From the NCBI GenBank assembly GCA_964449375.1, contig CAYVAS010000004.1, positions 1 to 64,000 of the forward strand: a stretch of 64,000 nt of DNA, written 5' to 3'. The position numbers were made by a program, and so were the translations under genes. A model generated the notes under the pieces. The model was given only the letters and a program-made list of their open reading frames with translations. It made no database searches and had not been told where the DNA came from. This DNA is from JAFDWI01 sp964449375 (GTDB taxonomy: Bacteria; Actinomycetota; Acidimicrobiia; Acidimicrobiales; Iamiaceae). Positions 40,831 to 48,219 of the stretch are shown piece by piece; position 1 is the stretch's first letter; the number at the start of each line of letters is the position of its first letter.

Positions 40831-41631
40831 TCAGCTCCCGGTGTAGTGGGCGGGGCGACCTTCGGACCGGGCGGCCCGGAACTCGGCGAAGTCGTCGCTG
40901 CGGTTGAGGAACGTCTGGTAGATCATCTCGTCGTCCATCGAGGCCCGCACCGCGGGGCGGAGCTGACGGGCGAGGACCTTGCGGGCCAGCTTCACCGCCA
41001 CCGCGGGAGCCTCGGCGATCTGGGCCGCCATGTCCTGGACGGTGGCGTCGAGGTCCGCTTCGGGCACGACCCGTGACACGATGCCGTGGGCGAGCGCCTC
41101 GTCGGCCTCCATGACCCGACCGGTGAGAACCAGGTCCGAGACGACACCGTGGCCGCACATCTGGGCGAGCACGGCGACCCCGCCGGTGTCGGGGATCACG
41201 CCGTGGGACAGCTCGGGCAGCCGGAACCGGGTGCCTTCGGCGGCGACCCGGATGTCGGCCAGCAGTGCCCGTTGGAACGACCCGCCCATCGTCCAGCCCT
41301 TGCAGGCCACGATGACCGGAGCGTCGAGCGCCCAGAGTCGTTGGATCCCTCGGTGGCCGCGCCGCATCAGTTCGTGATGGGAGCCCTCGTGGGTGCCGAT
41401 CGCGGCGGTGTCCCGCCCCGAGGAGAAGGAGCGGCCCTCGCCCCGCCAGATCACCGCCCGGATCTCGGGGCGGTCCGCCAGGTCGGCGAGGATCGCGAAG
41501 AGCGCCGCGTCCATGGCGTCGTCGAAGGCGTTGTGGCGGGCGTCGTGGTCGTTGGTGATCGTGGCGACCGGGCCGTCGATCCGACAGTGGATCCGGTCGG
41601 TCGCGGCGCTGGCGTCCCTGGTCGTCGACAT
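40831..41631 (-). CDS. Enoyl-CoA hydratase/isomerase family protein
   Basis: A 266-residue crotonase-fold enzyme. The oxyanion-hole segments are SFSSGRDTAAI and CKGWTMGGSFQ. Compared with enoyl-CoA hydratase, the first catalytic Glu is replaced by Gln120 (GGSFQRALLAD), while the second is kept as Glu140 in LPELSHGVIPDTGG. With one acid left it may be an isomerase or act on a different acyl-CoA. It heads the operon with the dienoyl-CoA-reductase-like SDR and the TetR gene. TACCGT lies six bases before the ATG, and an operator-like palindrome lies just upstream. Confidence 0.88.
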   Translation of the reverse strand: MSTTRDASAATDRIHCRIDGPVATITNDHDARHNAFDDAMDAALFAILADLADRPEIRAVIWRGEGRSFSSGRDTAAIGTHEGSHHELMRRGHRGIQRLWALDAPVIVACKGWTMGGSFQRALLADIRVAAEGTRFRLPELSHGVIPDTGGVAVLAQMCGHGVVSDLVLTGRVMEADEALAHGIVSRVVPEADLDATVQDMAAQIAEAPAVAVKLARKVLARQLRPAVRASMDDEMIYQTFLNRSDDFAEFRAARSEGRPAHYTGS

Positions 41632-41637
41632 GGCCTC

Positions 41638-41643
41638 ACGGTA
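41638..41643 (-). promoter_or_regulatory. -10 hexamer TACCGT of the acyl-CoA operon
   Basis: On the minus strand TACCGT ends six bases before the ATG at 41631. The palindrome at 41667-41681 covers the region just upstream of the expected -35. Confidence 0.45.
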
Positions 41644-41666
41644 CGCGCTCCACCGACCTCGCCGGT

Positions 41667-41681
41667 GTTACCATCGGTAAC
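41667..41681. promoter_or_regulatory. Operator-like palindrome GTTACC-ATC-GGTAAC
   Basis: A perfect 6-bp inverted repeat with a 3-base spacer lies between the divergent acyl-CoA operon and the SCP2 gene. Symmetry and position fit a TetR-family operator, most simply that of the TetR encoded at the end of the operon. Confidence 0.55.
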
Positions 41682-41728
41682 TCCATTGGAAGATCGCCCG
41701 CGGGCGAGCGAGAGAGGATGCGTCGATC

Positions 41729-42136
41729 ATGCCTGCTTTCCTGAGTGACGAATGGATCACCGCTGCGAAGAAGATCCAGGAGGAGTCCACCGACCTGGGC
41801 GAGCCGGCCGTCGTGGTCCGCATGAACCTCGACGTGATCGGCGTGCCCGAGGGCATTGCCGACGGCGAGGTTCCCGCCCATCTGGACACCAGCGGCGGCA
41901 GACTCGACCTCGACGTGGGCCACATGGACGACCCGGAACTCGCCATCAAGATCGACTACCACACCGCCAAGGCGATCCTGGTCGACGGAGACTCCCAGGC
42001 CGGGGTCAACGCCTTCATGGCGGGCAAGGTCAAGTTGCTCTCCGGTGACCTCGCCAAGCTGATGGCCGTGTCCCAGGGGATCGAGAAGATCGTGTCGCCC
42101 GCCGTCGCCCAACGGCTCAAGGACATCACCGTCTGA
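41729..42136 (+). CDS. SCP2 sterol-carrier domain protein
   Basis: A 135-residue single-domain SCP2 protein. The fold is recognisable from FLSDEWITAAKKIQEEST, the central strands around DLDVGHMDDPELAIKIDYHT, and the C-terminal AFMAGKVKLLSGDLAKLM, which closes the hydrophobic tunnel. It should bind sterols, fatty acids or acyl-CoAs. It is divergent from the acyl-CoA operon across the palindromic operator, so the two units are probably co-regulated. GAGAGG lies about 11 bases before the ATG. The first two codons differ from an out-of-frame ATG at 41718, which is rejected. Confidence 0.92.
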   Translation: MPAFLSDEWITAAKKIQEESTDLGEPAVVVRMNLDVIGVPEGIADGEVPAHLDTSGGRLDLDVGHMDDPELAIKIDYHTAKAILVDGDSQAGVNAFMAGKVKLLSGDLAKLMAVSQGIEKIVSPAVAQRLKDITV

Positions 42137-42143
42137 GCCGCCC

Positions 42144-42168
42144 CCGCCCGCGGCAACCCCTCGGGCGG
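42144..42168 (+). terminator. Hairpin after the SCP2 gene
   Basis: CCGCCCG (42144-42150) pairs with CGGGCGG (42162-42168) with an 11-base loop, eight bases after the SCP2 stop, and is followed by TTCG. Probable terminator. Confidence 0.5.
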
Positions 42169-42221
42169 TTCGCCTCGACGCCGTCTCCGCCCCGCGAAAG
42201 GCGGCTTGCGCTACCTCTCCC

Positions 42222-42245
42222 GGTGAGGGAATCGAATCCCTCACC
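42222..42245 (+). promoter_or_regulatory. Leader hairpin before the heme-locus lipoprotein
   Basis: GGTGAGGGA-ATCGAA-TCCCTCACC is a perfect 9-bp stem with a 6-base loop, ending 22 bases before the lipoprotein ATG and next to its GGAAAGGAAG site. It resembles a tRNA T-arm but no other tRNA parts are present. Confidence 0.45.
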
Positions 42246-42267
42246 CCGATGGAAAGGAAGCGCACGC

Positions 42268-43359
42268 ATGAACCCTCCCCACTCCCCAACCGCTCGGCGA
42301 CGCCGGTTCCGGACCGGCGCCGGCGCGCTCGTGGTGGTCCTGGCTCTGGCAGCCGGGCTGATCACCGGCTGTGACCGGTCCGCGGTGCTCCTCGAGGGCA
42401 CCGTGACCTACGGAGCCGCCGCGGTGGCCGGCAACCCGAACCAGCCCTTCGCTGCCGATGTTCCGGTCACGCTGTACGCGGACGACACCGAGACCGTCGT
42501 GGCCACGACCACCACCAACCTCGTCGGCCACTTCGCATTCGACGCCTCCACGGTCGCCGAGGGCACCTACCGAGTGCAGGTGGGCGCCGAGTTCTCCGGC
42601 GGCACCTCCTGGGCCACGGCCACCTCGGTCACCCTGAGCGCGGCCAGCACCGTCACGGTGAACCACACCCTGTCCGGCGCCGGGACGATCACCGGTACCA
42701 CCGTGGACGCCGAAGCTGCCGGCGTTCCGGCCGCGGTGTTGCTGATCGACGGCGACGGCAACCCGGTGGCCACCACCTTCGCCGCGGCCGATGGAACCTT
42801 CACCCTCGGCGTGCCCTCCGAGGGCACCTGGACCGTGAGGGTCAAGGGCGCGGGTGCCCCGGTGGACGTGGGTGGCGCCGAGCCCACGCCGGTCGTCATC
42901 GGCGACGGGACCAGCGAGGTGGACCTGGGCGCCGTGGACGTCACCACCGGCCTCGCCCCGGCCGCACCCTGGACCGCCACGGTCACGGTGACCGGGGCCA
43001 GCGCCGCGGACGGCCTCGCCCTGGCGGTGACGGGAAGCGGTTTTGTCGGTCTGCCCTCGGCCTCCACCGGTGCGCCGGCGGCAGGTGTCTACGTGGCCCT
43101 GCGCGACCCGGCCACGATGCCGAACGAGGCCATCAACCTCGACACCAGCATCGTGCCGGCGGTGACCTACCTGCCCGGCATGCTGATCTCGGACGGCGCG
43201 TTCTCGGCGAACCTGTCGGCCCCGGCGGCGGCGCTCGACCCGGACGCCCAGTACGAGGTCATCACCTGGGTCGCGCACGGCAACCTCACCGACGCCACGT
43301 TGCTGACCACCACACCGGTGACCCTGACCGACGACCAGCGCGCAGCCCTGTTCGGCTGA
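42268..43359 (+). CDS. Surface lipoprotein with Ig-like repeats and a C-terminal domain shared with the HtaA protein
   Basis: A 363-residue lipoprotein. A basic N-terminus and a hydrophobic stretch end in the lipobox LITGC (C35). Residues 40-130 and 140-225 look like carboxypeptidase-regulatory/CnaB Ig-like beta domains (TLYADDTETVVATTTTN, GHFAFDASTVAEGTYRVQV). Residues about 232-363 form a domain clearly homologous to residues 38-170 of the HtaA protein at 44524. Both contain SGF-x-GLPSASTGAPAAG and VITWVAHGN. The shared domain and the position beside heme oxygenase suggest a heme-related surface function. GGAAAGGAAG precedes the ATG at 42268, and the frame extends to 42223 without need. Confidence 0.8.
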   Translation: MNPPHSPTARRRRFRTGAGALVVVLALAAGLITGCDRSAVLLEGTVTYGAAAVAGNPNQPFAADVPVTLYADDTETVVATTTTNLVGHFAFDASTVAEGTYRVQVGAEFSGGTSWATATSVTLSAASTVTVNHTLSGAGTITGTTVDAEAAGVPAAVLLIDGDGNPVATTFAAADGTFTLGVPSEGTWTVRVKGAGAPVDVGGAEPTPVVIGDGTSEVDLGAVDVTTGLAPAAPWTATVTVTGASAADGLALAVTGSGFVGLPSASTGAPAAGVYVALRDPATMPNEAINLDTSIVPAVTYLPGMLISDGAFSANLSAPAAALDPDAQYEVITWVAHGNLTDATLLTTTPVTLTDDQRAALFG

Positions 43360-43380
43360 GCCCTCTTCGGGCGGGCAGGA

Positions 43381-43427
43381 CCGCCCCGTCCCATCCCTTC
43401 GGCCGGCGGGCCGTCGGGGTGGGGCGG
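43381..43427. terminator. Hairpin between convergent lipoprotein and DUF2470 genes
   Basis: CCGCCCC (43381-43387) pairs with GGGGCGG (43421-43427), extended inward by CCC/GGG pairing. It lies between two convergent stop codons and can serve both. Confidence 0.55.
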
Positions 43428-43435
43428 AGCGTCGG

Positions 43436-43741
43436 TCAGGAGCGGGGCGGCAGGCCCAGCAGGGCGGCGGACCGGTGGTAGAGATCCGCGACCTGGACCC
43501 GTACCTCGGGTCGCTCGGTGACCGCTTCGGCGAAGGGGACCTCGACCTGCCGGGTCCCGCCGGGCGTGGTGACCCGGAAGTGGGCGGCCGTGGTGGTCAT
43601 GCCGACGAACTCTGCGGTCTCGGCGTCCTCCACCCCGCCCAGGCCACGGCAGATCACCACGTTGTCCTCGGCGTGGTCGGTGTTCATGTGGTGGGCGACC
43701 GCGGCCACCACCTCGTCGGTGAGCCAGGCGTCGCCGCTCAC
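43436..43741 (-). CDS. DUF2470 domain protein (HugZ C-terminal-like)
   Basis: A 101-residue protein consisting of a DUF2470 domain, which forms the C-terminal part of HugZ-type heme-utilisation proteins. The family motif VAHHMNTDHAEDNV is at residues 15-28, followed by VGMTTTAAHFRVTT. Here the domain stands alone. The GTG start overlaps the heme oxygenase stop as GTGA, so it is translated with the oxygenase and probably helps bind or hand over heme or its product. It is convergent with the lipoprotein gene. Confidence 0.88.
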   Translation of the reverse strand: MSGDAWLTDEVVAAVAHHMNTDHAEDNVVICRGLGGVEDAETAEFVGMTTTAAHFRVTTPGGTRQVEVPFAEAVTERPEVRVQVADLYHRSAALLGLPPRS

Positions 43742-44415
43742 ACGACCGCCGAGAGCTGGTCGAAGATCTCGGTGTTGAGCCGGTAGGCCTCGAGCACCTC
43801 GGCCACGAAGCGCTCCTGTTCGGCTTCGTCCCAGGGCGCTTCGTCCAGACGGGTCCGGTAGGCCTGCTTCCAGGCGTCCGGGTCGTCGACCTTGGGAAAG
43901 TCGTAGAAGGCCGTGCCGGTGGATGCGTCGAGCTCGAAGACCTTCTCGATCCGTGACCCCACGTAGAAGCCGCCGGAGAGATCTCCCAGGTAGCGCACGT
44001 ACTGGTGGGCCACCCAGCCCGAGGGCCAGTTGCTGCCGACCTCGTGGATGCGTTCGACGTACTCCACGGTCGCGGGCACCAGTTCGGCCTCGGCCCGCTC
44101 CTGCCAGTTCTCACCGAGCACGGCGACCACGTCGCGTTCCAACGCGGGCAGGCGCACCACGTCGTCCTGGACGAACTCGCCGGCGACGTCGTCCATCGAC
44201 ATCGACCAGTTGTAGGACTCCAGCGCCGTGTAGATCGCCCGGTGCTGCACCACCAGACGCCCATAGGCCTCCACGGGCAGTTCGCCCCCGAGCAGCCTCG
44301 CCAGGAACCCGCTGCGTTCGGCACCCCGGTGGGCCCCGGCCGTGGCGAGGCGGATCACCTCGGAGAAGGCCATCTTGGTGGAGTCCTCGGCAACTACTGA
44401 CATTTGGCTGCTCAC
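43738..44415 (-). CDS. hmuO: Biliverdin-producing heme oxygenase
   Basis: A 225-residue heme oxygenase of the HmuO/HO-1 family. The proximal heme ligand is H29 in ATAGAHRGAERSGF. The distal helix contains the conserved GDLSGG (residues 144-149) after HQYVRYL. Length and order match bacterial HmuO. It opens heme to biliverdin, CO and Fe2+, releasing iron from the heme imported by the HmuTUV genes nearby. I use the GTG at 44415, which has GAGG five bases upstream; an ATG at 44403 is an alternative. It is divergent from the HtaA gene across a palindrome that probably controls both. Confidence 0.95.
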   Translation of the reverse strand: MSSQMSVVAEDSTKMAFSEVIRLATAGAHRGAERSGFLARLLGGELPVEAYGRLVVQHRAIYTALESYNWSMSMDDVAGEFVQDDVVRLPALERDVVAVLGENWQERAEAELVPATVEYVERIHEVGSNWPSGWVAHQYVRYLGDLSGGFYVGSRIEKVFELDASTGTAFYDFPKVDDPDAWKQAYRTRLDEAPWDEAEQERFVAEVLEAYRLNTEIFDQLSAVV

Positions 44416-44453
44416 CCGTCCTCGTCGATTCGGTGTAGGAAAATCCGCTGTGG

Positions 44454-44492
44454 GAAAGTTTGGAGATCGAAAGTTGTAAAGTCTACTTTACA
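44454..44492. promoter_or_regulatory. Heme-locus promoter with palindrome and direct repeats
   Basis: TTGGAG (44460-44465) and TACTTT (44484-44489) are 18 bases apart and form a plus-strand promoter for the HtaA gene. TGTAAAGT-CT-ACTTTACA (44475-44492) is a palindrome with 8-bp arms covering the -10. Two GAAAGTT direct repeats start 15 bases apart (44454, 44469). The sequence is unlike the DtxR box; an iron- or heme-responsive regulator is inferred. Confidence 0.6.
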
Positions 44493-44523
44493 CGAGTTCC
44501 CGCTTCCACGAGGAGAAGCCGAG

Positions 44524-45966
44524 ATGACGACCACCCGTCCCTCCCATCCGACCCGACCCCTGACTGCTCTGGCAGCGGCACTCGTCTTGGCCGCGGTCAC
44601 CCTACTGGCTCAGGCTCCCGCGGGAGCACTCGTCGACGGCCCCTGGTCGACGAATTCGACCGTCACCGCGGCCAATCAGACCGACGGGCTCGTGGTGCAC
44701 GTCGAGGGCTCCGGCTTCACCGGCCTGCCCTCCGCCTCGACCGGTGCCCCGGCCGCCGGCATCTACGTCGCTCTGAAGGAAGCCAGCACGACGGTCCAGG
44801 AAATCAACGACGACAACGCCAAGGCGATGGGCGTGGTCTACCTACCGCCCCCTCTGATCGGCGGGGGATCCTTCAGCACCGACGTCGTGGTCCCGGCCGA
44901 GAAGCCCCCGCTGAGCACCGACGACGTGTCCTACCAGGTCATCACCTGGGTGGCCCACGGCAACATCACCGACGACACGCAGCTCACCCAGGAGGACATC
45001 GAGCTGAGTGACGAGCAGATGATGGAGCTGATCCCGGGCTGGACGCCACCGGCCACCACGCCGCCCCCCAGCGACCCGAACGTGATCGACCCGGGTCAGA
45101 CGACCACGACCCCCGACACCACCACCCCCGACACCACCACCCCGGGCAGCACGGCCCCGCCGAGCACCTCCCCGGGCACGGCACCTCCGGCGACCACGGC
45201 TCCGGCGACCACCTTGGCACCGGGCACCACCCCGCCCCCGACCCAGGTTCCCGGCGGCACCGGCCCCTACTGCGTGACCGAGACCGTGGCGGGCACCCTG
45301 GGCACACCGCAGATGACCTGGGGCATCAAGTCGTCGTTCACCAACTACATCGAGAGCAACATCGCCAAGGGCACCATCGAGACCAGCGGCGGCGTGGTGC
45401 GCTCGGGCTCGGACTTCATCTGGCCCAACGGTTCCGGTGAGGTCGACGCCTCCAACAATGGCACCTGGTCGTTCGGCGGCTCCGTGCACTTCTCCGGCCA
45501 CGACGGGGTGCTGAACCTGAACCTGTCGAACCTGCGGGTCCAGGTGAACGGTGGCACCTCGGGCACCCTGATCGCCGACATCGACTCGACCGACATGGAA
45601 GGCAACGATGTGGGCGGCGACGGCATCGCCATGGCCGACCTGGCCTTCGAGTCGCTCTCGACCTCCGGCGGCACCGCCGCGGTCACGCTGACCTCCGCGG
45701 GCGCGTCGGCCTTCGCCAGCTTCTACGAAGCCGGAGAATCCCTCGACCCGCTCACCGTCCAGGTCGCGGGCAGCGGCTCCCAGACCGTGGAGACCTGCTA
45801 CGACGCCGAGGGCAACGTGATCGGTTCGCCCCGTTCGGGCGGCTCGCTGGCCGCCACCGGCTTCGGCGGCATCGGCCTGGTCGGCCCTGGTCTGGCTCTG
45901 ATCGCCCTGGGCGCGCTGGCCGTGATCGTCGCCGCCCGGCGTCGGAGTGGTCCGGCCGCGGCGTGA
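44524..45966 (+). CDS. htaA: HtaA-domain heme-binding surface protein with LAATG tail
   Basis: A 480-residue exported protein. A signal peptide (residues 1-35) is followed by a domain at 38-170 shared with the lipoprotein at 42268, then a Thr/Pro linker (172-245). An HtaA conserved region (about 255-420) starts at MTWGIKSSFTNYIESNIAKG, continues with WSFGGSVHFSGHDGVLNL, and has Tyr275 as the likely heme ligand with His322/His326 as candidates. The C-terminus has SLAATGFGG (LAATG at 442-446), a hydrophobic segment and RRR. This is a sortase-type anchor of the LAxTG kind used by sortase E. GAGGAGAA precedes the ATG. It passes heme to HmuT, whose gene overlaps by GTGA. Confidence 0.92.
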   Translation: MTTTRPSHPTRPLTALAAALVLAAVTLLAQAPAGALVDGPWSTNSTVTAANQTDGLVVHVEGSGFTGLPSASTGAPAAGIYVALKEASTTVQEINDDNAKAMGVVYLPPPLIGGGSFSTDVVVPAEKPPLSTDDVSYQVITWVAHGNITDDTQLTQEDIELSDEQMMELIPGWTPPATTPPPSDPNVIDPGQTTTTPDTTTPDTTTPGSTAPPSTSPGTAPPATTAPATTLAPGTTPPPTQVPGGTGPYCVTETVAGTLGTPQMTWGIKSSFTNYIESNIAKGTIETSGGVVRSGSDFIWPNGSGEVDASNNGTWSFGGSVHFSGHDGVLNLNLSNLRVQVNGGTSGTLIADIDSTDMEGNDVGGDGIAMADLAFESLSTSGGTAAVTLTSAGASAFASFYEAGESLDPLTVQVAGSGSQTVETCYDAEGNVIGSPRSGGSLAATGFGGIGLVGPGLALIALGALAVIVAARRRSGPAAA

Positions 45967-47081
45967 ACCCGCTGCGACGCACCACCACGTTCTCACGGAG
46001 GACCGCGGCCGCTCTGGCGGTCGCGGTCCTGGTGGTGACCGGTTGCGGGTCGGGTTCCGACGACTCGGCCTCCACGACCACGCGCGCGCCCGGTGACGGA
46101 TCGGCCAGCACCGTCGCGGGTCACCCCGACGCCGTGGACGCGCTGTCGATCGAAGGTCCCACCGTGGTCCCCGACGTGCCCGTGGTCGACGCGCCCGACG
46201 AGGCGGCCTCGCCGCAGTTGCCGGCGACCGTCACCGACGCCGACGGCAACCAGGTCGAGGTCACCAGCGCCGACCGGGTGATCGCGCTGGATCTGTACGC
46301 CACGCTCACCGACACGATGATCGGTCTGGGACTCGCCGACACCCTGGTGGGCCGGGCCGCCTCGGACACCCAGGAGGTCCTGGCCGACCTTCCCGTGGTG
46401 AGTCGTGACGGGCTGGAGCTCAACACCGAAGCGGTGCTGGACCTGCGCCCGGATCTGATCCTGACCAACCTGACCATCGGCACCGAGCGGGTCTACGCCC
46501 AGCTCGAGGCCGCCGGGATCACCGTGGTGCGGTTCCCCGAGGTGCCCCACATCGACCAGATCTCCGAGTCGATCCATCGCGTGGGCGAAGTCTTCGGACT
46601 TTCCACCGAAGCCGACGCGCTGGCGGACCGCACCCAGGACCAGCTCGACGAGGCCCGCGAGGAGATCGCGGCGCTGCGCTCGAAGACTCCCCGCGAGCCA
46701 CGGGCGATCGTGCTGTACGTCCGCGGACCTTCGGGGCTGTTCTTCATCTTCGGACCCGAGTACGGTGCATCCGACGTGCTCGAGGAGCTGGGCCTGGACG
46801 ACGTCGCCGGTGACAGCGGCATCACCGACCTGGCTCCGGCGAACGCCGAATCGCTGGTCAGCCTGGATCCGGAGATCATCCTCACCATGAAGGACGGCGT
46901 GGAATCCACCGGAGGGGTCGAGGGGTTGATGGCGCGGCCGGGACTGGCCGAGACCACCGCGGGGCGTGCCGAGCGCCTGGTGATGGCCGGCGACAACCAA
47001 CTGCTCTCCTACGGGCCGCGCACCCCGGCGAACCTGGTCGCGCTCGCACGGGCGATCTACACCGATGATTCGTCTGGGTAG
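45963..47081 (+). CDS. hmuT: Heme ABC transporter substrate-binding lipoprotein
   Basis: A 372-residue type III binding protein (BtuF/HmuT/PeriplaBP_2 family). Lipobox VVTGC places lipid at C28, followed by a flexible acidic linker. The two-lobed fold runs from RVIALDLYATLTDTMIGLGL and VSRDGLELNTEAVLDLRPDL to the C-terminal lobe GPEYGASDVLEELGLDDVAG, joined by a long helix. VLYVRGPSGLFFIFG holds a tyrosine that could bind heme. The gene overlaps the HtaA stop by GTGA and hmuU by 17 bases. Confidence 0.93.
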   Translation: MNPLRRTTTFSRRTAAALAVAVLVVTGCGSGSDDSASTTTRAPGDGSASTVAGHPDAVDALSIEGPTVVPDVPVVDAPDEAASPQLPATVTDADGNQVEVTSADRVIALDLYATLTDTMIGLGLADTLVGRAASDTQEVLADLPVVSRDGLELNTEAVLDLRPDLILTNLTIGTERVYAQLEAAGITVVRFPEVPHIDQISESIHRVGEVFGLSTEADALADRTQDQLDEAREEIAALRSKTPREPRAIVLYVRGPSGLFFIFGPEYGASDVLEELGLDDVAGDSGITDLAPANAESLVSLDPEIILTMKDGVESTGGVEGLMARPGLAETTAGRAERLVMAGDNQLLSYGPRTPANLVALARAIYTDDSSG

Positions 47082-48219
47082 TCCCGCCCGGGGATCGTCA
47101 GGTCTCGCCGAGGCGCCCGTGTCCGCCGGCGCCGCCACGCTCGACGACGACGGGGGCGGTTCGGACCGGGTCGATCCCGGTGAGGTCCCTCGACGGCGCC
47201 GCGCGCTGATCGCCGGGGTCATCCTGGGGGTGCTGCTGGTTGCCAGCCTGGTGCTGTCCGCGTCGATCGGCCAGTTCGACGCCCGACCCTCCGAGGTGGT
47301 CCGATCACTGTTCGACGGGCTCGTGAACGGAGTGGACCCGGGCCGTTCCCAGGTGGACGGGGTGCTGTGGTCGGTGCGGTTCCCCCGTGCCGCGCTGGCC
47401 GCGCTGATCGGCGCCTCGCTGGCGGTGTCGGGCGCGGTCATGCAGGGCGTGTTCGCAAACCCGCTCGCCGAACCCAGCATCATCGGCGTCAACGCCGGGG
47501 CCTCGGTGGGAGCCGCGATCGTGTTCGTGTTCGGTTTCTCCCAGACTGCGCTCTGGTCGCTGCCCGTCGCCGCGTTCCTGGGAGCGTTGATCACGGCATT
47601 CGCCGTGTGGGGGCTGTCTCGGGTCGGCGGGATCGCCTCGGTGCTCACCCTGATCCTCACCGGGATCGCGGTCAACGCCGTCGCGGTGGCCATGACCAGT
47701 TTTCTGATCTTCATGGGCGACCGTTCCTCACGTGAACAGGTCATCTTCTGGCAGCTCGGCACCCTGGCCGGTGCCCGGTGGGCCGACGTCGGCGTGGCCG
47801 CCGCGGTGTTCGTGGTCGGCTTCGTGGCCTGCTTGGCCATCCGCGGCCAGATCGACGTGCTCGCGCTGGGCGACGCGGCCGCCTCGTCCACGGGCATCTC
47901 GGTGGAACGGCTCCGTTTCGGTGCGCTGTTGCTGGTGTCGGTGCTGACCGCGGCCGCGGTCGCCTTCGCCGGGGTCATCGCCTTCGTCGGCCTGATCGTG
48001 CCCCACGCTCTGCGCCTGGCGGTGGGCCCCTCGCACCGGTACCTGATTCCCCTCTCCGCGCTGGGCGGCGCGGTGCTGCTGAGCATCGCGGATGTCGCCG
48101 CCCGAACCGTGGTCCCCTTCGCGGACCTGCCCATCGGCATCTTCACCGCGGTGGTCGGCGGACCGCTGTTCCTGGTGATGCTGCGCCGGACACTCAGCGG
48201 CTACCAGTTGGGGCGCTGA
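47065..48219 (+). CDS. hmuU: Heme ABC transporter permease (FecCD/BtuC family)
   Basis: A 384-residue FecCD-family permease with a long cytoplasmic N-terminus and nine to ten hydrophobic segments. Diagnostic segments are WSVRFPRAALAALIGASLAV, GVFANPLAEPSIIGVNAGAS and FVGLIVPHALRLAVGPSHR, the last being the coupling helix that contacts HmuV. I keep ATG 47065, which overlaps hmuT. The GTG at 47119 has a better ribosome binding site (GAGG, five bases away) and would shorten the tail by 18 residues without touching the membrane domain. Confidence 0.93.
   Translation: MIRLGSPARGSSGLAEAPVSAGAATLDDDGGGSDRVDPGEVPRRRRALIAGVILGVLLVASLVLSASIGQFDARPSEVVRSLFDGLVNGVDPGRSQVDGVLWSVRFPRAALAALIGASLAVSGAVMQGVFANPLAEPSIIGVNAGASVGAAIVFVFGFSQTALWSLPVAAFLGALITAFAVWGLSRVGGIASVLTLILTGIAVNAVAVAMTSFLIFMGDRSSREQVIFWQLGTLAGARWADVGVAAAVFVVGFVACLAIRGQIDVLALGDAAASSTGISVERLRFGALLLVSVLTAAAVAFAGVIAFVGLIVPHALRLAVGPSHRYLIPLSALGGAVLLSIADVAARTVVPFADLPIGIFTAVVGGPLFLVMLRRTLSGYQLGR

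Noticed and set aside
42222..42245. A tRNA gene, because of the T-arm-like hairpin
   Set aside because: The loop has no TTCGAAT motif of the right length and no acceptor, D-arm or anticodon arm is found upstream.
45105..45180. A tandem DNA repeat in the HtaA gene
   Set aside because: The near-repeats encode the Thr/Pro linker and are explained by low-complexity coding, not by a mobile or regulatory repeat.
45993..48146. A 717-residue open frame antisense to hmuT and hmuU
   Set aside because: The translation is Ser/Thr/Arg-rich without domains, and the opposite strand encodes clear heme transporter genes.
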